A stretch of DNA of 37,910 bases, from positions 1 through 37,910 of the forward strand of contig JAKAWO010000003.1 of NCBI GenBank assembly GCA_021827255.1, read 5' to 3'. This stretch comes from Acidobacteriota bacterium. Lineage in GTDB: Bacteria > Acidobacteriota > Terriglobia > UBA7540. This document shows positions 23,618-31,302 of this stretch, one piece after another. Within the stretch, counting starts at the first letter, position 1. The number at the start of each line of letters is the position of its first letter. A model generated the notes under the pieces. That model was not told the DNA's origin and did not search any database. It saw only the letters and a program-made list of their open reading frames with translations. The position numbers and the translations under genes are program-made.

Positions 23618-26600
23618 TCAAATCTGATCTCCGTGCGCCGTCGAGGGCCGCAGTTCGCCGCGACGGAGGGAACGCTCTTTCAGCATGGCGAAGAAGATGG
23701 GGATCAGAAGCAGCACGGCGATGGAAGAGGTGATCATGCCGCCCACAATGGGCGCGGCGATGGGCTTCATCACGTCCGAGCCGATGCCGCTTTCCCAGAG
23801 GATCGGCCCCAGGCTCGCAATCACGCAGGCGACGGTCATCAGCTTGGGCCGCAGGCGATGCACCGCGCCTTCAATCGTCGCCGCCTCTATGTCCCCGTGC
23901 TCGAGCGGACGGCCCGAAGCCAGCCGCCGGTCCAGCGCTTCGTGGAGATAGACCATCATCACCACGCCGGTCTCGACGGCAATGCCAAACAGGTCTATGT
24001 AGCCTACCCAAACGGCCACGCTGAAAAGGTAACCCATCAGCCATTGCAGGATAAGGCCGCCGGTCAGGGCGAAAAACGTGGGGAAGAACAGCATGGTGGC
24101 TTCGGCGGCGGACTGAAAGACCATGTAGAGCAAGAGAAAAATAATGAAAAACACGATGGGCACAATCAGCTCGAGGCGTTTCTTGGCCCGCAACTCGAAC
24201 TCGTATTCGCCGGACCAATGATACGTATATCCTGGCGGAAGCCGGAGCTTTTGGTTGAGCAACCGGGTGGCACGCTCGACAAAGCCGCCGTAGTTTGAGG
24301 TGTTGAGGTTGAGGTAGATATAACCGGTGAGTTGCCCTTCTTCGTCGCGGATGCTCGCCGGGCCGCGCGAGAAGTAGATTTTCGCCACTTCGCCAATGGG
24401 AATCTGTGCTCCTGTCGGCGTGGCAATGACCACCTGCCGGAGGGCGTTGAAGTTATCCCGAAAGTCCCGGTTATAGCGCACGTTAACTGGGAACCGCTCA
24501 CGTCCCTGAATGTTCACGGCAATATCTTCGCCGCCGATGCCGGATTGGACGGCGCGTTGGACATCAGCCACGGTGAGTCCGTAGCGGGCCGCTTCCGCGC
24601 GGTCCACTTGAATGTTGATGTAAAACCCTTCGGCCACTTTTTCCGCAAAAGTTGAAGCGACTTGGGGCATGGAAGAAAGGATTTGACTGATCTGGGCGCC
24701 GACGCGCTGAATGCCATCCAAAGTTGGCCCTTGAACCTTCAACCCAACGGGCGTTTTGATGCCGGTCAGCTCCATATCCAGGCGATTCTCGATCGGCATA
24801 GTCCAGGTGTTGGTGAGGCCGGGGAATTGCAGCTTGGCATCCATTTCGCGGACGAGCTCGTTGTAGGTCATGCCCTGCGGCCACTGATTGCGCGGCTTCA
24901 GCATGATCGTGGTGTCGTACATGCTGAGGTCCGCGTTATCCGTGGCACTGTTCGAACGCCCCACCGTGCCAAAAACGCTTTTGACCTCTGGAAACGATTT
25001 GATGATTCGGTCCTGCTCCTGAAGCAACTGTGAAGCCTGACCGATGGAAATGCCCGGCAATGCCGTGGGCATATAGAGCGAGGAACCCTCGAAGAGCGGG
25101 GGCATAAACTGGCTGCCGATGCGCCGGGCGAGTGGAACCGTCAGGATGAGAAGCACCAGGGCGACGAACAAGGCCGTTTTCCGAAAGCGAAGGCAGAGCC
25201 GCAGGATGGGCAGATAGATCGCCTGGGTGAAACGGGAAACGGGGTTCTGAGACTCCGGCCGCAGCTTGCCGCGGATAAAGATCAGCATGAGGACGGGAAC
25301 CAGGGTGATGGACAAAATCGAGGAGATGCTCATGGACAGGGTCTTGGTCCAGGCGAGCGGCCTGAACATGCGGCCTTCCTGGGCTTGCAAGAGAAAGACG
25401 GGAAGGAAGGAAACGATGATAATCAGCAGCGAGAAGAATAGGGCCGGCCCCACTTCTTTGGCGGCGTCAATCAAAATGCGGCGCCGCTCGCGCGCGGTCA
25501 CCAGCGGAGGCGGCGCGGAAGGCGCCCCGGCGGCGGTCTCCGGCGGATCATCGGCTAAATTCGTGGCCTTGTTCGGTGGTTCCTGCCCTGGCGGAGAAGA
25601 GGGCACTGGCGATTGTCGCTCGGAGAGATGCCGGTAACCGTTTTCGACCATCACGATCGCGGCGTCCACCAAGACGCCGATGGCGAGCGCCAGCCCACCG
25701 AGCGACATGATGTTGGAACTGACGTGGAGGTAGTACATGGGGAGGAAGGAGCCGATGACAGCAATGGGGATCGTCAGGATGGGGATCAAGGCCGAGCGAA
25801 AGTGAAAGAGAAAGATGATGATGACCAGGCTGACCACGACGATTTCTTCCAGCAGGTCGCGTTTCAAGGTATTGATGGAAGCCTCGATGAGCCCCGAACG
25901 GTCATAGCCGGCTTTGATCTCGACGCCGGGCGGCAGCGAGGAGCGAATTTCCGCGAGCTTTTTCTTGACGCCGTTAATGACCTTGAGGGCGTTCATGCCG
26001 TACCGCATCACCACAATGCCGCCAACGGTTTGCCCTTCGCCGTTCCAGTCGGCGACCCCCTCGCGAATGTCTGGCCCGAAAGCCACCGTCCCGAGGTCGC
26101 TGACCAGCACGGGCACCCCGTTGTGTACTCCGACGGGAATTTCGGCGAGGTCCTTGAGAGACTTGAAATAGCCCAGGCCGCGCACCATGTATTCGGCGCC
26201 GCCGAGATCGAGCACCCGGCCACCCACCTCGTTGGTGCTCTCGCGCACGCGGTCAATCACGCGGGAAAGCGGAATGTTATAAGCGCGAAGCTTGTCCGGA
26301 TCGAGTTTCACCTGGTATTGCCGCACAAAGCCGCCAATGGTGGCAATTTCCGCGACGCCGGGAACCGTCTCCAGTTGGTAGCGCAGATACCAATCCTGCA
26401 ACGTGCGAAGATCCGCCAGGCTGTATTTGTGGGTGTGATCCACCAGGACGTATTCGTAAACCCATCCGGCACCCGTCGCGTCGGGACCAATCACCGGGTG
26501 GACATTCGGAGGCAACTCGCCTTGAATTTCCTGCAAGTATTCGAGCACGCGCGAGCGCGCCCAGTACAAATCGGTTCCGCTCTGGAACACGACGAAGACA

Positions 26601-26875
26601 TAAGAGTCTCCAAACATCGTCTGGGCGCGCACCGCCTTGACGCGGGGCGCGGCGAGCATCGTGGTGGCGATGGGGTAGGTCACCTGATCCTCGATGATAT
26701 TCGGCGGCTCGCCGGGCCAGCGCGTGTGAATGATGACCGCGACGTCAGAGATGTCCGGCAACGCGTCGAGCGGAACATGCAGCATGGACCAGAGGCCGGC
26801 GAAAATGAGCAGAGCCGTGCCGGTAAAGACCAGAAAGCGGTTGCGCCCGCACCACTCAATCCAGCGATGGATCAT
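23618..26875 (-). CDS. cusA: RND heavy-metal efflux transporter CusA
   Basis: 1085 residues, HME-RND class: PLDALPDISDVAVIIHTRWP at the N-terminus, GAGWVYEYVLVD, and the transmembrane relay AIGVLVDAAIVMVENGYRHL. Three methionines, M602 (LYMPTALPGIS), M652 (LSMYDTTIMLKP) and M701 (ENRLDMELTG), have the same 50- and 49-residue spacings as the E. coli CusA copper/silver triad (M573, M623, M672, sequence recalled), so Cu(I)/Ag(I) export is likely. Residues about 420-460 are a Pro/Ala-rich insertion in a cytoplasmic loop, longer than usual. The inner-membrane pump works with CusB and CusC. It is the last gene of the operon; its ATG abuts the cusB stop. Confidence 0.96.
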   Translation of the reverse strand: MIHRWIEWCGRNRFLVFTGTALLIFAGLWSMLHVPLDALPDISDVAVIIHTRWPGEPPNIIEDQVTYPIATTMLAAPRVKAVRAQTMFGDSYVFVVFQSGTDLYWARSRVLEYLQEIQGELPPNVHPVIGPDATGAGWVYEYVLVDHTHKYSLADLRTLQDWYLRYQLETVPGVAEIATIGGFVRQYQVKLDPDKLRAYNIPLSRVIDRVRESTNEVGGRVLDLGGAEYMVRGLGYFKSLKDLAEIPVGVHNGVPVLVSDLGTVAFGPDIREGVADWNGEGQTVGGIVVMRYGMNALKVINGVKKKLAEIRSSLPPGVEIKAGYDRSGLIEASINTLKRDLLEEIVVVSLVIIIFLFHFRSALIPILTIPIAVIGSFLPMYYLHVSSNIMSLGGLALAIGVLVDAAIVMVENGYRHLSERQSPVPSSPPGQEPPNKATNLADDPPETAAGAPSAPPPLVTARERRRILIDAAKEVGPALFFSLLIIIVSFLPVFLLQAQEGRMFRPLAWTKTLSMSISSILSITLVPVLMLIFIRGKLRPESQNPVSRFTQAIYLPILRLCLRFRKTALFVALVLLILTVPLARRIGSQFMPPLFEGSSLYMPTALPGISIGQASQLLQEQDRIIKSFPEVKSVFGTVGRSNSATDNADLSMYDTTIMLKPRNQWPQGMTYNELVREMDAKLQFPGLTNTWTMPIENRLDMELTGIKTPVGLKVQGPTLDGIQRVGAQISQILSSMPQVASTFAEKVAEGFYINIQVDRAEAARYGLTVADVQRAVQSGIGGEDIAVNIQGRERFPVNVRYNRDFRDNFNALRQVVIATPTGAQIPIGEVAKIYFSRGPASIRDEEGQLTGYIYLNLNTSNYGGFVERATRLLNQKLRLPPGYTYHWSGEYEFELRAKKRLELIVPIVFFIIFLLLYMVFQSAAEATMLFFPTFFALTGGLILQWLMGYLFSVAVWVGYIDLFGIAVETGVVMMVYLHEALDRRLASGRPLEHGDIEAATIEGAVHRLRPKLMTVACVIASLGPILWESGIGSDVMKPIAAPIVGGMITSSIAVLLLIPIFFAMLKERSLRRGELRPSTAHGDQI

Positions 26876-28447
26876 TTACATGCCTCCCCCGGTAGTCACG
26901 GTCAATTGCTTGGCGGCAATGGTCTGTCCGCCTTTTTGGGCGTTAATGCTGACCTGCCAGGTGCCTCCGCTGCCCAGATTACCGTTCCCTTCGTACCTTC
27001 CGCCGCCCTTGTCGGCGAGCGTCACCGCGGCGTGCAGCGCGGACATGCCCATAGCGGGCATAGCGGGCATAAAAAGCATCACGGTCACTTGAGCGCCTTC
27101 GATAGGCTTGCCGTCTGAGCCGGTTAGCTGGACGCGGAACGTATTGGTTCCCTTGCGAGGCGGAGAAGGGCTTGTGGTGAATTCAATGGACGCTTGTGCG
27201 CGCGGGGCGTTCATGGCGGCGGCGGCGCCCGCGCCCGGCGGGGGAGGCATGAACGAGCCGAGCGCCGCCTGAAGCTGGCTCTCCGAATCAATCAGGAAGT
27301 TGGCCGAGGTCACGATGCGCTCACCGGCTTTTAGCCCTTTGAGAACGATGAACTGGTTGCCCGCCTGCGTCCCGAGTTCGACGTTCCGCGGTTCCAGATA
27401 CCCGCCTCCGCGATCAATGAAGACGATATTTCTTGTCCCCGTTTGGAAAACCCCCGAAGCCGGAATGGCAAGATGCCGCCCCAGGGGAATCTTCATGGCT
27501 ACATTGACGAACATTCCCGGAGTCAGCTTGAGGCCGGGGTTAGGAAACGCCAGCCGCACTTTTACCGTGCGGGTGCTCATATCCACCTGCGGCCAAATGT
27601 TGTCCACGCGGCCGTAAAAAGTGCGGCCGGGATAAGCATCCACGGTGACGGTGGCCGGATCGCCCATTTTGATCTGCCCGATTTGGTTCTGAAAAACATG
27701 GGCATAGACCCACACGGTAGAAAGATTCGCTATGGCATAGAGCCGCGTTTCCGGCTGCGCGTACATCTGGGGCAATGCATTGCGTTCCGTGATGAAGCCG
27801 GAAACAGGTGAATCAATTTCAAGCCCATTGCGCACCTGTCCAGTTGATTTGAGCCGGGCGATTTCGCGCGCCGGGATTTGCCATTGTTTCAGGCGCGCCC
27901 CCGCCGCGCTAAGGAGTGACACGGCTCCCGAAGCCACCCCGGGGACGGAGCTGGCAGCTAACAGACTTTGGTTCCGCTGGGCGATCAGATACTCCTGCTC
28001 GGCGGTAACCAGTTCGGGGCTGTAAATGGTAAAGAGCGGCTCGCCCTTGCGGATGTACTGGTAAGTGTAATTCGCAAATACCTGCTGGATCCAGCCCGCG
28101 AAGCGGAGTTGGATGTAAGAGAGCAGTTGCTCATCCACATCCACGTTGCCGACCGTCCGAATTTCGTTATAGACCGGTCTGACTTCAACCACGCCGGATT
28201 TCACGCCGATGCTTTGCAGCCGCTGGGGCGAGAGTTGAACCGCCGCGAGAGGCGTCCGCGTGGCTGCGGTCTGGCCCGGAGCCGGAGTGGATGATTCCGC
28301 CGACGGCGCAGCGGAGTCCGTCCGCAGCATCGCCGTGGGCGCGGCCGCGCGATCGAGCCCGTAGCGCCATCCTATGAAGGCCAAGGCGGCCGCCAGCAGC
28401 GCCGCGATGACCGTGGTCACGATGAATGCCGCGCGATAGTTTTTCAT
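26876..28447 (-). CDS. cusB: periplasmic adaptor CusB with C-terminal YtkA/FixH-like domain
   Basis: 523 residues. One N-terminal transmembrane anchor (IVTTVIAALLAAALAFIGW) is followed by a variable Pro/Ala stretch. The membrane-fusion-protein core spans about 65-395: IRTVGNVDVDEQLLSYIQLR and FAGWIQQVFANYTYQYIRKG (barrel-sandwich), a helical hairpin, DSPVSGFITERNALPQMY, NLSTVWVYAHVFQNQIGQIK, VDMSTRTVKVRLAFPNPGLK and LTPGMFVNVAM. The extra C-terminal domain (about 420-520; RVQLTGSDGKPIEGAQVTV, MPAMPAMGMSALHA, GTWQVSINAQKGG) resembles YtkA/FixH immunoglobulin-like domains, with a Met-rich loop that could bind copper. It bridges CusA and CusC and may hand over metal. ATGA overlap with cusC; abuts cusA. 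Confidence 0.94.
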   Translation of the reverse strand: MKNYRAAFIVTTVIAALLAAALAFIGWRYGLDRAAAPTAMLRTDSAAPSAESSTPAPGQTAATRTPLAAVQLSPQRLQSIGVKSGVVEVRPVYNEIRTVGNVDVDEQLLSYIQLRFAGWIQQVFANYTYQYIRKGEPLFTIYSPELVTAEQEYLIAQRNQSLLAASSVPGVASGAVSLLSAAGARLKQWQIPAREIARLKSTGQVRNGLEIDSPVSGFITERNALPQMYAQPETRLYAIANLSTVWVYAHVFQNQIGQIKMGDPATVTVDAYPGRTFYGRVDNIWPQVDMSTRTVKVRLAFPNPGLKLTPGMFVNVAMKIPLGRHLAIPASGVFQTGTRNIVFIDRGGGYLEPRNVELGTQAGNQFIVLKGLKAGERIVTSANFLIDSESQLQAALGSFMPPPPGAGAAAAMNAPRAQASIEFTTSPSPPRKGTNTFRVQLTGSDGKPIEGAQVTVMLFMPAMPAMGMSALHAAVTLADKGGGRYEGNGNLGSGGTWQVSINAQKGGQTIAAKQLTVTTGGGM

Positions 28448-29820
28448 GGCAGTGTCACTCCTGTCAGTTGTTCGAGTCGCGCCAGCGCCGTCTCATGGTC
28501 CGCCAGCGTGCTCCAGTACTCGATGTCCAGGTTGAGCAGGTCCAGAAACGAATCGAGCAAGGTCTGGAAGTCTTCTCGGCCCGTCTGGTAAGAGGCGAGG
28601 CCGGCATCGAACGTGGCGGTAGCTTGCGGGATCAGGCCCTGGCGATAAATCCTCAAGAGACGGCCCCCCGTCTCGGCCTTCACAAATTGGTCTTGAACTT
28701 CGAAATACACCTGCTGGACCTGGGCTTCGTATTCGCGCCGGGAGCTGTTGAGATCCTCAACAGCCTGAGCCAATTCGGGTCGCTGCCTGCGGCTCCGCCA
28801 GATGGGAAGCTTAACGCCGAACGTCAGCATGTAATAATTGGGGAACTGCGGCCCAGTCTGCTGCCACATATACTGAACGTTGAAATCGGGGTAAAAGTCC
28901 TTGCGCGCAAGTTCTACCTGGAGGCTCTGGCCCCGTACCATCTCCTGTTCCGATAGGACATTCGGATTCTGTGTCCTGACCCGGCCTAGAAGTTCGTCTG
29001 ACGTGTAAGGCAGAGATGTTTCCGACATTTCCGCCGTTGTGATGTCGGGCGAGTCCGGCGGCCGGTTGAGGAGCTGCTTCAACCGAGCCTCGAGACTTCC
29101 CATTTCCTGATGGCGAATTTCGAGCTCCCGCAGAATTTTCGTTTGCTGCAACTGCGCCTTAAGAACGTCCTGTTGATTTCCCTGGCCCACACGGTAACGA
29201 GCCTCGGCAATCTTCTCGATCTGCTCGATCAATTTCTCATCGCGGTGGAGGATTCCTAAGGTCTGCTGAATATACGCAAGGCGGAAATACGTCGCCTTCA
29301 ATTGCTCAATCACCGAGCGCCGGACCGTCTCAACCTGTTCGCGGCGAGCGGCCGCGACTCGCTGGGCCGCTTCGCCGCGGAGACGGAGCTTTCCGGGATA
29401 GGGGAAATCTTGTGAAATGCCGATGCCGAGGTAAGCGAAGTTGTTGTTGGTAAACCCCGCGAAAGGACGTGGACTCCCCACGCTCAAGTTCTGCACAACA
29501 ACCTGGGGGTCCGGCAATGCTGAGACTTGAGAAGGAACCTGCGTGGCCGCCTGCCAGGCGCGACGCGCCGCCAGGATGCGGGGATTGTTTCGCTCGGCTT
29601 CCGCAACCAATTTCGAGAGCGGCGTGGGCGACGCGGAAGGCATTTGCGTCTGGAACCATTGGCTCGACATTTCGCCTGGACGCGTTGGCATTTGCTGCGC
29701 GCCAACCGGCGCGCCGGCCAACACTAGAAATAGGACTGCCGTTAGGCCCGAGCGCCGTCGAGGCTTCTCAGCCTGGGGCGGCAGCCCTCGTTTGTTGAGG
29801 CGCGGGTGGGGTAAGTTCAT
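28444..29820 (-). CDS. cusC: outer-membrane efflux protein CusC/TolC family
   Basis: 458 residues. The signal peptide follows a basic lead (RRRSGLTAVLFLVLAGAPVG, cleavage near AQQ). Two internally repeated outer-membrane-efflux units are visible: LVAEAERNNPRILAARRAWQ through GISQDFPYPGKLRLRGEAAQ and long helices, and VRTQNPNVLSEQEMVRG through TFGVKLPIWRSRRQRPELAQ. The coiled helices (YRVGQGNQQDVLKAQLQQTK, YQTGREDFQTLLDSFLDLLN) are characteristic of TolC-like channels, here of the CzcC/CusC branch. It forms the exit duct of the copper pump. Its start overlaps the upstream gene's stop and its stop overlaps the cusB start, each as ATGA. Confidence 0.94.
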   Translation of the reverse strand: MNLPHPRLNKRGLPPQAEKPRRRSGLTAVLFLVLAGAPVGAQQMPTRPGEMSSQWFQTQMPSASPTPLSKLVAEAERNNPRILAARRAWQAATQVPSQVSALPDPQVVVQNLSVGSPRPFAGFTNNNFAYLGIGISQDFPYPGKLRLRGEAAQRVAAARREQVETVRRSVIEQLKATYFRLAYIQQTLGILHRDEKLIEQIEKIAEARYRVGQGNQQDVLKAQLQQTKILRELEIRHQEMGSLEARLKQLLNRPPDSPDITTAEMSETSLPYTSDELLGRVRTQNPNVLSEQEMVRGQSLQVELARKDFYPDFNVQYMWQQTGPQFPNYYMLTFGVKLPIWRSRRQRPELAQAVEDLNSSRREYEAQVQQVYFEVQDQFVKAETGGRLLRIYRQGLIPQATATFDAGLASYQTGREDFQTLLDSFLDLLNLDIEYWSTLADHETALARLEQLTGVTLP

Positions 29821-30557
29821 GGTCGTGTTCCTCCAGTCAGGTTCAGGCCGTAGAGATTACGCGCGTAAACGAAGCTCCACAGCCGGTCAAAAAGCTCTCT
29901 CGACATGGGCTGCTTGAGTTCAAATTCGAAAATTTCGCGGTACCCGCTGACCCGGAAGTGGTAGGGGTCAGGCCGGGCGATGGTTTCGATATCCGCCCAG
30001 CGCCAGCTTCGAGCGCCGCGATCGCGTGGGGTCACATAGTCAATGCCGGTGGAGCGAAATCGAAGAACGCCGTTCGTGCCGCCACCGCGTGTTCGATGTC
30101 GAGCCGGCAGCGTCGCGAAAGCCCGAGCGTTGGGATCGGGAACGCCGTCTTCGCTCGGCTTGCCTATGCTCCGGGCGAGTTCAGCGGCCACTCGCGGCGG
30201 AATCTCCGATCGCAATTGGAAACGGAACCTTCGGTCTCCCGGCAAGTGCCAGCCCCGGTTTTCGTAGCTGGTCAGGGCCAGACGGTGCGAACGGAGATCA
30301 AAGGTTTTGATATTTTCAAACGACCAGGAAAGCGGAGCGCCCTGCCCAGGCTCAAACTTCACGCTGCCCGCGCCAATCAGCAATGTTCCACGAATCTTCC
30401 GTAAGCCGTGATGCCACTCGGCGGGCGATTGCCAGCCGGAAGCCGCCGGGTCGGCAGGCGCCCGTCGCGAAAATCCGGCCCTCGCCGCCGGCGCCCAACT
30501 CATCAGCGCCAGAAGACACAGGACCTCGTATCCCAAGGGGTTCCTTCGGACTCCCAT
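29817..30557 (-). CDS. secreted protein with two PH-like beta repeats, in the copper operon
   Basis: 246 residues from ATG 30555-30557, chosen for the GGAGGG 4 bases upstream; a frame from 30623 adds 22 residues without a site. A signal peptide (VLCLLALMSWAPAARAGF) is followed by two similar blocks: IRGTLLIGAGSVKFEP..LSWSFENIKTFDLRSHRLAL and GVLRFRSTGIDYVTP..SWRWADIETIARPDPYHFRV. Each has G-x-L-x3-G-[IV], a W-[SR]-[FW] core and an [ND]-I-x-T turn, like bacterial PH/GRAM-type barrels. It has no metal motif. The 4-base overlap with cusC makes co-translation with the efflux pump very likely, so a role in copper stress or pump assembly is inferred. Confidence 0.75.
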   Translation of the reverse strand: MGVRRNPLGYEVLCLLALMSWAPAARAGFSRRAPADPAASGWQSPAEWHHGLRKIRGTLLIGAGSVKFEPGQGAPLSWSFENIKTFDLRSHRLALTSYENRGWHLPGDRRFRFQLRSEIPPRVAAELARSIGKPSEDGVPDPNARAFATLPARHRTRGGGTNGVLRFRSTGIDYVTPRDRGARSWRWADIETIARPDPYHFRVSGYREIFEFELKQPMSRELFDRLWSFVYARNLYGLNLTGGTRP

Positions 30558-30672
30558 TTTCCCTCCTTTGCAAACCTCATTTTTGGTGGACGAGAGTGCG
30601 GAGGCGGCGGGCGCGAAACACACGGGTGCTCGTCGCCTCAGCGGTTAAAACCTCGAAAAGCGGACGGAGGAT

Positions 30673-31017
30673 CTAAACCAGCAGGATTGAGTTGAGGAGA
30701 TAAATCGGAGGTGGTGAAGGGTCGTTCGCTGGCAACAGCAGACGTGGCGCCGACCGGCCTTGGACTAGGAGACCCGGCCCGACGGCCTGGTCGAGCGACG
30801 AGGTCACCCATCGCACGGGCGCAACTTTGTACGGCGCGGTTGCCGTAAGTGAAGGCGTGCGAGCCGTGCCAAGCCGGCAGCAATTGGAAGACTTCGAGCT
30901 GCAGGGCATATTGGCGCTGTGGCAGCAGGGGCTTTGGGGCGACACGCCGCCTTGAAGCCCACAGACCGCGGCGAGCAGTTGGCACGCCATCACTCCGGTA
31001 GCTACCCATTTGCCCAT
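30673..31017 (-). CDS. small Cys-rich secreted protein at the head of the copper efflux operon
   Basis: 114 residues from ATG 31015-31017. The N-terminus (GKWVATGVMACQLLAAVCGL) is a signal peptide or membrane anchor. It is followed by a compact cluster CCHSANMPCSSKSSNCC (residues 31-47) with five Cys, one His and one Met, ligands suited to Cu(I) or to disulfides. The rest is low-complexity, ending in a Pro-rich PSPPPIYLLNSILLV. A promoter directly upstream and a 115-bp gap to the next gene suggest it is the first cistron of the cus operon. I know no assigned function; periplasmic copper binding, buffering or sensing is a hypothesis. The lower-complexity tail makes exact boundaries less certain. 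Confidence 0.68.
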   Translation of the reverse strand: MGKWVATGVMACQLLAAVCGLQGGVSPQSPCCHSANMPCSSKSSNCCRLGTARTPSLTATAPYKVAPVRWVTSSLDQAVGPGLLVQGRSAPRLLLPANDPSPPPIYLLNSILLV

Positions 31018-31036
31018 TTCGAAAACCCGCACCCCA

Positions 31037-31066
31037 CTTATAACATCATTCCTGCATCAGATTCAA
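31037..31066 (-). promoter_or_regulatory. candidate promoter of the cus operon
   Basis: Minus strand: TTGAAT (31061-31066), 18-base spacer, TATAAG (31037-31042), 19 bases before the ATG of the Cys-rich protein. The -10 matches 5 of 6 and the -35 4 of 6. The spacer is slightly long but lacks an obvious MerR/CueR dyad, and no regulator gene lies beside the operon. Confidence 0.5.
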
Positions 31067-31265
31067 CCCGCTTCGCGCATCCGGCAATCTTAGGCGTCCG
31101 ATCGCCGCTAGAATAGAAGCCTTGCGTAGGGCGTTTTCCATCGCCGCATCTCCTTCTCCCACCAGGGATTTCGAGCAGAAGCATGTTGCTTGAAGAGGGC
31201 GCAGCCTTCAGTGACGAATCGCACAGGGGTAGAAGGGCGTCATCACGCTTGGTCGAAGGGCGCAC

Positions 31266-31296
31266 TTGACTTCCACGGCCATTGCGCCGCTAGAAT
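31266..31296 (+). promoter_or_regulatory. candidate promoter placing +1 at the start codon of the TPR gene
   Basis: TTGACT (31266-31271) and TAGAAT (31291-31296) each match 5 of 6 consensus bases, with a 19-base spacer. The GTG start at 31303 begins after only six bases, exactly where transcription should start, so the mRNA is probably leaderless. Confidence 0.5.
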
Positions 31297-31302
31297 CAGA
31301 GG

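Noticed and set aside
25613..27118. 501-codon plus-strand open frame opposite cusA
   Set aside because: Long antisense frames are expected in G+C-rich genes. It is His/Asp/Gly-rich without domains and the opposite strand encodes an unmistakable CusA.
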